Source of the DNA: Chrysomallon squamiferum
Lineage: Eukaryota; Mollusca; Gastropoda; Neomphalida; Peltospiridae
DNA length: 32,500 bases
Assembly: GCA_012295275.1 (NCBI GenBank)
Contig: CM022668.1
Coordinates: forward strand, 2,267,989-2,300,488
Direction: 5' to 3'
Below the pieces are notes generated by a model. It worked only from the letters and a program-made list of their open reading frames with translations. It made no database searches and had not been told where the DNA came from. How positions within the stretch are numbered: the first letter of the stretch is position 1; each line of letters begins with the position of its first letter. A program made the position numbers and the translations under genes. Below, piece after piece: positions 19,101-28,674 of the stretch.

Positions 19101-20394
19101 GTTACATGTCACATGTGTGAAACAGTGTAACAGTTTTCTGTTCAGCAAAGTTTCACACTGTTTTATTTTAACTTGGATAAAAAAAAATTGTAAATGTGTA
19201 AAAATAAGTAAGTGTTTAAAATAAATGTAATAGCTGAAATGATATTTAAAACAGTTTGAAATTGTGAGTTAAATATATAATGTTATCATAAACACAGTGA
19301 AAGATAGAGAAAGAATGTCAGAAAATGAAAAATTTGAAAAATGAAGTGTAGGTATGTAAAAACACACACACACACAAACACATGCACTTTAATTCATGTT
19401 GTTGTTTTAAATGATAATAATGATATGAATAATATGATTAACTGAAATAAATAATAATGACAATAATGAATAATAACAGTATTAATAATGCATTAACTAA
19501 ACTTAACATATAAACTAAAATAAAAATGTAAATAATAATACAAATGTGAACAATTTAAAAAATAGGAACAGACAAAATATGGTAACAAATTATGTTGTTC
19601 TAAACATTAATTCAATTTCTGTCTTCCTAAAAGTTCCTTTTTTAAAACATAGTTGTTATTTCTTTCTCTTTCTGTTTTGTTTATCTAGTTATTGCATAAT
19701 TAAAAAGATTTATAAGAGCCAGTTCTTAGACCAAACATAGATTCACACATACATACATACAAAAATACTCATATAAACATACATACACACATGCATACAT
19801 ACACACATACATACATACCTACACATACATACACACATTACATATATACATAGATAAGACAGAATATTCATTCTTAATATACATATACAAACACAAACAC
19901 ATACAAAAATATACAGACAAAATACATCAAGCTATAATTATGAATATATCAGTATGTGTCCAGCATTTCATACTTTAACCACACACACTCAAAAGACAGT
20001 AAATTTACTTCAGAAAGAAAAGAAACAGTATTTTTTAAATAAGTGAAATCATTCAAATAAACTTAACTGGGTAAATTTTTTTTTTAAATATATTTTTTAA
20101 CATAATTATAATTGTTTTTATTCCTCTTGTTCTCTGTTTAATTTCATGATAATCCTTGAGAAATATAATTGTTTGTTTAAAAAGTGAGGATATATTTATA
20201 TAAACATAATAAAATTGGTTTTATTTTACAAATTATAACTAGAATCATTTAATGATTACCCCAGATAAGTATTTTACTATAGAAATTGTATTACAATATT
20301 TTGTTTATTTTTCATAAAGTCAGAATTTGAAAGTAAAATGAAGAAAAAGTCACAAACACCCACTCAGCAACGGCAACAACATTAATAAAAAATA

Positions 20395-20440
<46 letters not shown>

Positions 20441-20459
20441 GTAATAATAAATATTAATA
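19101..20459. repeat. AT-rich spacer with CA, AAT and ACAT repeats
   Basis: CA (19361-19380), scattered AAT/ATA units (19405-19545), ACAT runs (19747-19845) and a long AAT tract (20393-20440). The 64-codon frame at 19546-19740 has no support. Nothing else is visible. Confidence 0.8.
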
Positions 20460-20594
20460 AGAAAAAATATATAGGTGCACGACGATTTATTTATTTATTT
20501 ATTTAACTTTTATTTTTATTTACCATTTAATTTCGATTTCTATCAATTTTTAACGGTATAATGTAACATAACTTCGCAATGCAGGGATTTTTAT

Positions 20595-20771
20595 TTATTT
20601 TGTTTTTTTTTTTGCACACGAGTAACAGAAACCGTTAACACCGGTATCCCTGACCAAATTCCTGAAAACTTCGCAGAGTACGAAACATTCCCAACAATCT
20701 ACGACTCCCCTCAAACACCTCCCTATGTCCCCACCCGCTTCAAACTTCTGTATTTTATCATTTAAATCCAG
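20595..20771 (-). CDS. Exon-like open block inside the CpG island
   Basis: The minus strand is open for 58 codons without an ATG, starting after ggttag (a poor acceptor). It has Cys at residues 19, 26, 29, 33, 49 and 52 (CLRGVVDCWECFVLCEVF within it) and ends in a lysine run and TAA. The plus strand of the same block (20622-20765) is also open for 47 codons and reads as proline/acidic sequence (IPDQIPENFAEYETFPTIYD). Both cannot be coding, and the openness may simply reflect higher GC. Recorded as one ambiguous block; no family is recognised. Confidence 0.18.
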   Translation of the reverse strand: MDLNDKIQKFEAGGDIGRCLRGVVDCWECFVLCEVFRNLVRDTGVNGFCYSCAKKKTK

Positions 20772-21062
20772 CTAACCATGACATCCACGAACGAAATTTT
20801 TAAGAAAAAAAAAAAAGAACCCACGTCAAACGTGATATATGCGTTGAGATCGCGGTATATGCCTCTATTAAATGTAAGATAACTTGGGATATGTCACGCT
20901 TCTGCGTACTGGGTCAACTTTGAGAGACTTTAAAAATCTAAGGATTTAAGTAGAAAATTACCACATCTGTTACTTTCACTCGCATTTAAACACTACTGAG
21001 TAAAACCCCGGCTAAATACGCTGTCTTAAACTGAGGAAAACGTGAGAAAGTGTATAACGTAC

Positions 21063-21090
21063 CTTCCTATGTTCCACTGTCCGCTGCCAT
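21063..21090 (-). other. Candidate first-exon end with a 7-codon uORF
   Basis: On the minus strand, ATG (21090) begins MAADSGT and stops at TAG, four bases before a good donor (gaag|gtacgt, GT at 21062-21061). A CRE lies 6 bp and a CCAAT box 38 bp upstream of the ATG. This would suit a mostly non-coding first exon with a short upstream frame. The true start site is unknown and could even lie downstream of this donor if the CCAAT box sits at its usual distance. Confidence 0.25.
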
Positions 21091-21095
21091 TGCTG

Positions 21096-21103
21096 TGACG
21101 TCA
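21096..21103. promoter_or_regulatory. Full CRE palindrome TGACGTCA
   Basis: Perfect CREB/ATF site, the second in this window after 7992-7999, in the CpG island 25 bp from an inverted CCAAT box. Confidence 0.5.
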
Positions 21104-21126
21104 TGCAGTCTAATTTTGACTGAGTT

Positions 21127-21135
21127 GATTGGTCG
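21127..21135 (-). promoter_or_regulatory. Inverted CCAAT box (NF-Y type)
   Basis: gattggtcg on the plus strand is cgaccaatc on the minus strand, matching the CCAAT core with favourable flanks. NF-Y sites usually lie 60-100 bp upstream of a start site. With the adjacent CRE this is the main support for a promoter here. Confidence 0.4.
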
Positions 21136-21497
21136 CAAATACTCATACATGTTTTACACATTTCAACGTTTGTCATAACGGAAAGTAATTAATGAAAGGT
21201 TGTGTATGTGAGCTGGCTATTGTCTAAATGTAATATTTTAATCGGAGTAATGAAATAAAAAATAAATAAATAAACATGTGAGTAATTGCTTAAATATATG
21301 AGTAATCGCTGAGAAGACTGGTGTTAGTAACAGTATTGTTATAATCACAAATAAATATTAAAATAAAATAATATTGTAGAAGATAATAATAATAATAACA
21401 ACAACAACAATTAGGAATAAATTATGTAAATAAATAGATAAAGAGAGAGTGATATATCACAGCCTTGCATCTTTTCTTGATAATGTTAAACAAATAT

Positions 21498-21499
<2 letters not shown>

Positions 21500-21567
<68 letters not shown>
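21500..21567. repeat. (GA)n microsatellite
   Basis: About 33 uninterrupted GA dinucleotides. Confidence 0.97.
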
Positions 21568-21569
<2 letters not shown>

Positions 21570-21669
21570 AACATTAAAAACCATATTTAATATATATTTC
21601 TTTACTTTCCAGAAATTATTTTTCTTGATCTAGAGCTAAGTGAGGTATACAATTTAATTAAAATATACT

Positions 21670-21702
21670 GAATGAATGAATGAATGAATGAATGAATGAA
21701 TA
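21670..21702. repeat. (GAAT)n microsatellite
   Basis: Eight perfect gaat tetramers. Confidence 0.95.
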
Positions 21703-21788
21703 AACTACTCGGTCAGACTGTTAATTTAAAAATAACATATTTACATTGTTTTTATCACACAAAAGAAAAACTCGCTTTATAATTTCTG

Positions 21789-21954
21789 ATGATGATGGAT
21801 GGATATCATGGTGACGATGATGATGACGGAAAACACAACGTCAGTGATGACGATGACGACAACAGCGATATTAAAAACGATGACGGTGACGATGATACCT
21901 TAACAGCTGTCACACTTTATACTCTTACAGACCAGCCCAGCTTTTCAAACGGGA
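21789..21954 (+). CDS. Candidate first coding exon, acidic protein
   Basis: ATG at 21789 (the first of three in tandem) starts 55 codons plus one base, ending at the strong donor ggga|gtaagt. Residues 9-36 are dominated by Asp, encoded by a mixture of GAT and GAC (for example DDDDDGKHNV, NDDGDDD). The last 19 residues (TLTAVTLYTLTDQPSFSNG) are not repetitive. The block has many CpGs and lies 700 bp from the candidate CpG-island promoter. An alternative is a 24-nt microexon (21931-21954, TSPAFQTG) between a good acceptor (tttatactcttacag) and the same donor. The GAT/GAC stretch could instead be a degenerate microsatellite, since similar ones occur near 22825. Confidence 0.3.
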
Positions 21955-22019
21955 GTAAGTCTTGTAACAAAAACTACATTTTTATATTACTGTACAAACT
22001 ATTAATTATTGTATATTAC

Positions 22020-22025
22020 TCATTT

Positions 22026-22099
<74 letters not shown>

Positions 22100-22330
22100 G
22101 TTATTATTATTACTATTATTTTTATTATTCACTTTTTACTTGTTTTTATCTTATTTATTTATTTTTTAATCTCTTTTTTAAAACTGACATATCCTTTTAA
22201 ATTATCTGATATCTGTGATAGATAATAACATTAAAAATAATCGATTATCTTTGATGGAAGCGGGGAAAATACTATTATACGTACTCCTTTAAGAACCAAA
22301 GTATTAGAATTTATTATTATTATGATTATC

Positions 22331-22367
<37 letters not shown>

Positions 22368-22577
22368 TATTATTATTTAACTTGTGAAGAAAAATGAATT
22401 AACTAACTAACTAATTAATTTAATTCACAAATTTAATTCATTAATTAATTAATAATTATAATAATAACAACAACAATAATAATTGTTATCAATTGCAGTA
22501 GTAGCAATAGTGGTTGTGGTAGTAGTAGTAATAATAGTAGGAGTAGTATTAGAAGTAATAGCAGTTCTAGTAGAAGA

Positions 22578-22614
<37 letters not shown>

Positions 22615-22900
22615 GTACGTGAGAAAGAGAACTGGAAAAGAAAGAAAGAAAAACAAGAAGACAAATACTAAGCACGGGGAAAACAAGGGACATTACTCTG
22701 ACATTAATGTTGAAGATTGTTTCACAAGGGTTTATTACTCACTTTTTATTTTTTATTTTATTTAATGTTAAATAATAAGATCAGGAGCAGTAGTAGTTGC
22801 TGTAGTAATGTAATAATAATAAGATAATGACGATGACGATGATAATGTCAATGACGACGATGATGACAACCTTACTACTACTACTTCTACTAATAATAAT
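22020..22900. repeat. TTTA, TTA, TAG and GAT/GAC repeat cluster
   Basis: TTTA tetramers (22026-22057) and TTA/ATT triplets (22058-22118); ATT runs (22312-22380), taac/taat units (22400-22455), mixed TAG/GTA triplets (22497-22575), AAT (22576-22612) and GAT/GAC mixtures (22825-22870). Open frames on both strands are poly-I, Y, L or V from the triplets and are not genes. Confidence 0.9.
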
Positions 22901-23267
22901 AATTGTAATATTATCAACAATATAAATAAATTAATATTCTTGTTTTAATTCTTTACAAAAACACAGATAATAATAATAGTTATAAAATATTTACTATGCA
23001 ATATATTTAAATTCTTACTCTCTCTTTCTCCTATCATTATTTTCCTCTCACTGTTTTTGTAAAGTTGTCTAAAATCAGTATTGCTCTGACAAAGCGAAAC
23101 ACGTGGCGCCATTAACAGTAAATATTTAGTAGCGAAAACGTATACAGACAGACAGACAGACAACGTGACACACTGTCTGCTTCAGATGTACAAAATAAAA
23201 CAAACAGAATAAAGCAAGTTTGCTGAATTGTGAAATAAAATGTACGTACCTTTAACAGATTAATTTA

Positions 23268-23373
<106 letters not shown>

Positions 23374-23415
23374 AAAAACAACTAGAATCGAAAGTAGTAT
23401 ACACAGATGAACTTG

Positions 23416-23517
23416 TTAAAATGGTTTGACGATTGCAGTTCCAGGCTCAGGTTCATTATTGTACACTAAAAACAGTTGTAAACCTAAATCTGTTTTACTA
23501 TTACTGTTTTTTAATAC
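23416..23517 (-). CDS. Candidate last exon, 33 codons
   Basis: One of the strongest 3' splice sites in the window lies on the minus strand (ttcttcttctctttttgcttcag). The frame starting exactly at the exon boundary is open for 33 codons to TAA (VLKNSNSKTDLGLQLFLVYN, then NEPEPGTAIVKPF); the other two frames stop within five codons. Composition is protein-like. It would follow a phase 0 intron and form a 3'-terminal exon. Upstream on that strand lies the TGTATG/TGTTTG array. No family is recognised and the frame is short, so chance cannot be excluded. Confidence 0.3.
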   Translation of the reverse strand, partial: VLKNSNSKTDLGLQLFLVYNNEPEPGTAIVKPF

Positions 23518-23624
23518 CTGAAGCAAAAAGAGAAGAAGAAAAAACATATTTAAACAATACGGATAACGTTCTTAAAATTAATTATTCAACTAAAAAAATG
23601 TTTCGTTGAATTTGTTAGCTTCAC

Positions 23625-24486
23625 GAATGTATGTGTGTGTGTGTATGTATGTTTGTGTGCGAGTATTCGTGTGTGTGCGTGGATGGGTGGTGGCGGCTTT
23701 TTGTATGTGTTTGTATGTGTTTGTTTGTATGTGTTTGTATGTGTTTGTATGTGTTTGTTTATATGTGTTTGTATGTGTTTGCAAGTGTTTGTTTGTATGT
23801 GTTTGTGTTTGTTTGTATATGTTTGTATGTGTTTGTATGTATTTGTATGTGTTTGTTTGTATGTGTTTGTTTGTATGTGTTTGTATGTGTTTGTTTGTAT
23901 GTGTTTGTATGTGTTTGTTTATATGTGTTTGTTTGTATGTGTTTGTTTTTGTATGTGTTTGTTTGTATGTGTTTGTTTGTATGTGTTTGTTTGTGTGTTT
24001 GTATGTGTGTTTGTTTTGTATGTGTTTGTGTGTTTGTTTGTTTGTATGTGTTTGTATGTGTTTGTTTGTATGTGTTTGTATGTGTTTGTTTGTATGTGTT
24101 TGTATGTGTTTGTTTGTATGTGTTTGTATGTGTTTGTTTCTATATGTTTGTATGTGTTTGTTTGTATCTGTTTGTATGTGTTTGTTTGTATGTGTTTGTG
24201 TTTGTATGTGTTTGTTTGTATGTGTTTGTATGTGTTTGTGTTTGTATGTGTTTGTTTGTATGTGTTTGTTTGTATGTGTTTGTATGTGTTTGTTTGTATG
24301 TGTTTGTATGTGTTTGTATGTGTTTGTTTGTATGTATGTGTTTGTTTGTTTGTATGTATGTGTTTGTATGTGTTTGTTTGTATGTGTTTGTTTGTATGTG
24401 TTTGTATGTGTTTGTTTGTATGTATGTGTTTGTGTTTGTATGTGTTTGTATGTGTTTGTTTGTATGTGTTTGTATGTGTTTGTTTG
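23625..24486. repeat. TGTATG/TGTTTG array, about 860 bp
   Basis: Tandem mixture of tgtttgtatg and tgtatgtg units, with periods of 10 and 14 bp alternating and only rare point changes. Neither strand can form a stop codon in this motif set, so frames of 195-370 codons are open in several frames on both strands (minus: TNTYKHIQ repeats; plus: VCLYVF repeats). These are not genes. The minus-strand 370-codon frame merely joins the array to about 70 codons of unique sequence at 24490-24702. Confidence 0.95.
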
Positions 24487-24539
24487 CTGGTTGTGACTGA
24501 ACACAAAGAGATGTGTTACGCCTGGTATGTTAGAGGTTA

Positions 24540-24720
24540 GCAGCGCGCGCGACTGATCGCTGAATCGAGTATCTTCAGGTGTTAACGCCAAGTGTTTTCC
24601 CGTTCCAGACTTACGACTGATTTGTGCTGAACTGTCTTTATAAATTTGTAATTTGTAACAAGTCCTGCGAAGCTGACATGTAAGAAGATATCTAATGTGC
24701 ATTTTTTTTTCTTTTTGTAT
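24540..24720. other. CpG-rich unique patch with a minus-strand donor
   Basis: gcagcgcgcgcgactgatcg and neighbouring CpGs mark a switch from repeat to unique DNA. On the minus strand the frame beginning MHIRYLLTCQLRRTC (24702) meets a strong donor (gtc|gtaagt, GT at 24614-24613) after 29 codons plus one base; its phase does not fit the candidate last exon at 23416-23517. On the plus strand a strong acceptor at 24724 (tttttctttttgtattcag) opens a 27-codon frame. Neither is convincing alone. Confidence 0.25.
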
Positions 24721-24766
24721 TCAGTTCCCTTAATATAAACTGTTCAAAGGCGCCCCCCCACCCGTT

Positions 24767-24788
24767 CACGTGGGCCACAGGGCACGTG
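24767..24788. promoter_or_regulatory. Tandem CACGTG E-boxes
   Basis: Two perfect CACGTG palindromes (24767-24772 and 24783-24788) are separated by ten bases, with a TACGTCA half-CRE at 24810-24816. CACGTG binds bHLH factors of the MAX, USF, MITF and CLOCK-BMAL classes. More single CACGTG sites lie at 23100-23105 and 25188-25193. Confidence 0.5.
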
Positions 24789-24829
24789 TCATACTTGTTT
24801 TACCTCTGATACGTCACTGCGTGTTAGTG

Positions 24830-25840
24830 AATGTCTGTACGTGCCGCAGTCTGGTATCAGTTGTGTTCATTTTACAGAGAATATTTTTTATTTACCTATG
24901 AAATGCAACACAGCTAATAATTCTGAAGTGAAGTGTTATGTAAATACTTCACTGTAAGCTGAAACGAATATTAAAGCTGTCGTGTACGTAGTACTTCCTC
25001 CAGGAAGAACAATTATCCTCGGTTTATTTATTTATGTATTTCTTTGTTTGCAGTTATTTATCTCTCTAATTTCTCTAATATTATTTTCATTATTATTATT
25101 ATTATAATTTTATATTTAAAAAAAAAAAAATTATTTAACTATATCTGGAAACTGACACAGAACAAACTTCATTCTCTGAGTTATTCTCACGTGTAATAGC
25201 TTACATCTATCTCTGTTTATACTGATAGATAGATGGATATTCCTTATGCGTGATATTTGTGGGATATCACATACCACGACTTTTCTGTTGCGATCGCTTC
25301 AAGGTAATTCTGAAAGAAGGATAACTCTGTTTGACAGTTATAAACATAAAAGATAATTCGAGTTGTCTTTCCCGGACAGATGACATCACTAATTTTAGAA
25401 ATGATTTATTATTTTTCTCAAGGTTCGACTATTTAGCAGTAGTAATTAAATTTCGGTAATAAATTTATAAATATTACTGATTTGAAATGTTTAATGCAAT
25501 ATTATAATTTCGAAATAATCTAATGGTTATTGATTATTTGAATTAATTTAATATCGGATTTAAAATAATAATAATAATAATAATATATAAATAAAAAAAG
25601 TACATTTGTGATTAACTTCAGTTACAGAATAATGAATAAACATCTATAAAATTGTAATAGTAATAAAAATAATCATATAACAATCTGTCAAGGGTATGCT
25701 GTATTTGTTTTCGTTTACTCATAGCCAGTAATAACAGACCATCAATGTTCGAAGCAGACAAAGAAATGGTAAGCAAATATTCTTAGTTCTAGTCGGCGAT
25801 TACTCACGGAAACAAAAATACTTATTGATCTTGCTGATCG
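24830..25840. other. Unique, CpG-enriched to AT-rich DNA, no supported gene
   Basis: An inverted repeat (gtgatat, 7-base loop, atatcac) lies at 25250-25270. A donor-like ttcaag|gtaatt occurs near 25302 and a tgacatca motif near 25380. AAT repeats lie at 25567-25585. No exon with both splice sites was found. Confidence 0.5.
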
Positions 25841-25844
25841 AGGT

Positions 25845-25850
25845 TATAAA
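25845..25850 (+). promoter_or_regulatory. TATAAA box
   Basis: aggttataaactag in a CpG-containing unique context. A start about 30 bp on would be near 25876, upstream of the RORE/ERE and D-box and of the donor at 26254. No matching initiator was found, so this is tentative. Confidence 0.25.
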
Positions 25851-25908
25851 CTAGCCGATATACTCCGACACATACCGATAAATGCCGAAGATTTCGTAAA
25901 CAAAATCT

Positions 25909-25928
25909 AAACTGGGTCACTGTGACCC
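25909..25928 (+). promoter_or_regulatory. RORE overlapping a perfect ERE-type inverted repeat
   Basis: aaactgggtca (25909-25919) matches the ROR/REV-ERB element WAWNTRGGTCA. The same GGTCA begins ggtca-ctg-tgacc (25915-25927), a perfect IR3 estrogen-response-type palindrome, extended by one matching base on each side (25914-25928). Either receptor class could bind, probably exclusively. Occupancy is not shown. Confidence 0.55.
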
Positions 25929-25950
25929 CGCGCAGTAATTGCAAGTCGGG

Positions 25951-25964
25951 TTATTACGTAATAA
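25951..25964. promoter_or_regulatory. Perfect TTACGTAA palindrome (D-box / PAR-bZIP)
   Basis: ttattacgtaataa is a 14-bp perfect palindrome centred on TTACGTAA, the optimal site of PAR-bZIP factors and a full D-box (RTTAYGTAAY). It lies 22 bp after the RORE/ERE. Confidence 0.5.
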
Positions 25965-26099
25965 TTTAAACGTTATGTTTTCTATTGCATAACTTATAAT
26001 ATTTACTTAGGAGGGACCAGCTGCATTCAGCCGATAACGGAGGAGATAAGATGTCATTATAATGCCAGCTCTCAGCATAGCTTGATCTGTTGCAGATAC

Positions 26100-26253
26100 A
26101 TTTAATTCTGGACCTAGATTTTATACTTTCCGCGGAAGGAAAACGTGAGAAATCTGCAAAACTACCGAGATGGCAACCATGTGCGGGAACGACTGTAGAT
26201 GTAACGCGTGCTAGATTTCTTTACTTGCTCTTAGTCGTCTACTAATGTGGCAG
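26100..26253 (+). other. Candidate non-coding first exon ending at a strong donor
   Basis: A CpG-containing unique stretch ends in tggcag|gtaagtc (GT at 26254), a near-perfect plus-strand donor. The left end is unknown and the start given is only approximate; a ttgatctgttgcag acceptor-like site at about 26095 is an alternative. All three frames are interrupted, so it would be mainly 5' untranslated. A frame ATG-TGG-CAG (26245-26253) reaches the donor in phase 0. The upstream element cluster (25845-25964) fits a promoter driving this exon rightward. Confidence 0.33.
26170..26214 (+). CDS. 14-codon Cys-rich upstream ORF
   Basis: ATG at 26170 (context ccgagATGG) encodes MATMCGNDCRCNAC before TAG, with four Cys in CX3CXCX2C spacing. 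If the flanking exon is real this is an upstream frame in its leader. The CXC pattern recalls metal-binding peptides, but at 14 codons it may be coincidence. Confidence 0.15.
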   Translation: MATMCGNDCRCNAC

Positions 26254-26361
26254 GTAAGTCTAGTGAAATTTACTCGATGTCTGTTTGTCGGTTGTTGTTG
26301 TCTGTCACGAGTTTCGTACCGAGCGCAAGTCTGTGAGGACGAACGTTGTCCAAGGAGTTAG

Positions 26362-26550
26362 ATGTCTGCTGTATTTTGTGAATCTGTCAGTGGTTTGAGT
26401 AATTGCCCCGAGAAATACGTCGTTTTATTTTCACTTTTAGCGATATTGGTTAACTGCCAGTTAAAAGAAAGAAGAAGGGAAAAAGTTTGGTTTCTTTTTG
26501 AAAAATGTATTCTGACAGTGAATACTACCAACATCCGTAAAATTTGTTAA
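26362..26550 (+). CDS. Unassigned 62-codon ORF
   Basis: Begins 105 bp after the donor at 26254, in less AT-rich DNA. Residues 19-32 (EKYVVLFSLLAILV) form one hydrophobic segment, followed by a basic stretch (LKERRREKVW). It could encode a small membrane peptide if the transcript is unspliced, but nothing supports translation and the C-terminal half has AT-driven composition. Confidence 0.15.
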   Translation: MSAVFCESVSGLSNCPEKYVVLFSLLAILVNCQLKERRREKVWFLFEKCILTVNTTNIRKIC

Positions 26551-26559
26551 AATACAGGA

Positions 26560-27061
26560 AGATGTGATTGCGCTATGTGACTCATTTTCTGTTCTTTTTT
26601 ATTCCCGAAATTATGTAATATAATTACTTTTTTTTTTTTTTGTCAGCTTAAAATAAAAATAAAAACAAAATGGAAACGAAAAAATAAATCTGTAAATAGA
26701 ACCATATAATTAATAAATTTAATGTTTTGTTATTAGGTAGACAAAAAAGTTAATAAAAAAATTTGAAGCTATTTAGAGCAAAATAAATCACAAGACAAAT
26801 ATTATTCTAAACTTAAAGTAATGTAATATTTAATTATATTATCTACAAAACAAATTAACATAAGTTTGGGCCATAAACTGTATTTACATTTTTAACAAAT
26901 GTAATTTTATTTATATTTATTATCTTATAAACTTTTAAAATTAATTTCTTCAAAATGAATTTTGTAACAATATATTATAATAAATAACAGTAGTATAAAA
27001 TAAATAAAAATAAATGAGATTAAGTTACCAAAATGTCTTAGGATGAAATAACACATTCATT

Positions 27062-27096
<35 letters not shown>

Positions 27097-28186
27097 TTAA
27101 ATTGTTTTAATTAGTTTTATTTTGTTTTTATTATTTTTAATTTAATCATAAATATTAATCATACTGTACTATTAATTTAATTTTTAAATTTCAAGAATTA
27201 ACAGGTTTTGATATTTTAATTTAAATACATGTACAAATATTAATTATTTTAAAATTTCTATTAATATATTTTTAATGTTTCAATTAATACATTTTAAATA
27301 TTTCTGTTAATATATTTTTAATTTTTAATATATTTCTTAATATATTTTATTATTATTAAAAAAATGTAAGCATTAATATTTCTAATATTTGTATTAATAA
27401 AATTTATTGTTTATTATTATTTAGATCTGAGTTTGGTTTTCGTGTTTTCTTCATAAATGCTACAGAAATGTAATGTAGATACATTAATAAATAGAATTTG
27501 TATCTATTTTTAAATGTAATCTGTTTTAATATAGTGACAGCACTAGAACAAGATAAATGTAATGAAGTGTGTAAAATATAAAATTATAAATGATAAGTAA
27601 AATAATATTAAAACAAGATTTAGAAAAAACTGTTAAATGCTGCTTAAAAATTTGTTATTAAAAATAAGTTAAAACGAAAATTTAAAATAAAATAATTAAG
27701 AAATTAAATTATAATTTATATATTAATATAAATTTAAGAAATAATAATAATAATAATCAAAAAATAATAATAACATTTTTAAAAAATGCAACACTTAATA
27801 TTAAAAACAATAAAACAAGAAGGAATTCTTAATAATGTTTTTTATTTTTTGTTTTTGAATTGCATAAACAAACTAAAAAATGTTATCTCACAGCAGAGAT
27901 TAAATGTTTCATTTTGTTAAAATTTCTAATCTACAAATTTACATTTTTAAAAAGTCAATATGGATAAGTTACTTAGATGGTGCTTAGATTCTGACTTCAA
28001 AAAGATTTCTAGCAAATATTACCCCAGAAATATGTAAAAAAAAATAAATAAAGTCTTTAAATATTCCTTCAGTAAATAGACTTATAAATAGATTTCAGTG
28101 ATGTTGTGTTTCAGAAAGATTCGTAATTCAGAAATAATTACTTCTCAGTTTATTTATGTTTTATATCTCTCACTTTACCTGGTTCA
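26560..28186. other. Extremely AT-rich desert
   Basis: About 1.6 kb of almost pure A/T with TTTA runs (27060-27098), repeated ttaatatatttt words (27230-27350) and AAT runs (27745-27770). No gene, RNA or motif could be supported. Confidence 0.85.
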
Positions 28187-28293
28187 TTGTGTATTTTTAA
28201 ATACCACTAACTCTGTCTGATACTTTGTGTATTTTTAAATACCACTAACTCTGTCTGATACTTTGTGTATTTTTAAATACCACTAACTGATAC
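28187..28293. repeat. 38-bp tandem repeat, nearly three copies
   Basis: The unit (tttgtgtatttttaaatacc then actaactctgtctgatac) is repeated almost perfectly; the third copy is truncated after ccactaactgatac. Confidence 0.92.
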
Positions 28294-28620
28294 ATTTTCA
28301 TATTGCATGTCTGTAATTAAAGAAATCACGGGTTTGGAATTTTACAAGGTGAAAAGAACAAAAAAACTTGTTATGATTCATCTGTTTGTCCTTGTTTTTA
28401 CAAGTCTGTACATCTGCCTTATTCTTTAACTAATCTCTGTCTGTTATTTAATTCTTTCTGTCTGTCACTCTGACTCATTCTTTAACTATTTCTCACTCTG
28501 TCTATCTGTTAGATAAGTTGATATTAAATATTTACTTCACATACAAAATAAGTTTTCTACATCACAAGTTTTTGTACATAATAATTTAAACCAAGTATCT
28601 ATTACAAATATTATCTTTCA

Positions 28621-28622
<2 letters not shown>
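28294..28622. other. Unique T-rich DNA without a supported gene
   Basis: Repeated attctttaact and ctgtctgt words near 28420-28510 suggest a weak old duplication. Nothing else is supportable. Confidence 0.5.

Positions 28623-28672
<50 letters not shown>
28623..28672. repeat. (TC)n microsatellite
   Basis: About 24 uninterrupted TC dinucleotides. Confidence 0.97.

Positions 28673-28674
<2 letters not shown>

Larger units (their letters stand above)
20460..21200. promoter_or_regulatory. CpG-enriched island, candidate promoter
   Basis: CpG dinucleotides become frequent here (gcacgacg, aacgtgatat, gagatcgcggtat, cataacgg) against a background almost without them. The island is unique sequence and contains a CRE, an inverted CCAAT box and a donor on the minus strand. 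In animals with methylated bulk DNA such islands mark promoters kept unmethylated. Direction is open: CRE and CCAAT work both ways. Confidence 0.45.

Noticed and set aside
23606-24540. Three overlapping plus-strand frames of 289-301 codons (VCLYVF repeats)
   Set aside because: Same array read on the other strand; being open in all frames shows there is no coding constraint.
24530-24590. tRNA-like SINE head (ggttagcagcgcgcgcgact, ctgaatcgagtatc)
   Set aside because: Resembles A-box and B-box spacing only loosely; no B-box consensus GGTTCGA, no tail and no second copy in the window.
23590-24702. 370-codon minus-strand frame with TNTYKHIQ repeats
   Set aside because: About 290 codons come from the stop-free TGTATG/TGTTTG array, which is open in several frames on both strands; the unique 70-codon end shows no domain.
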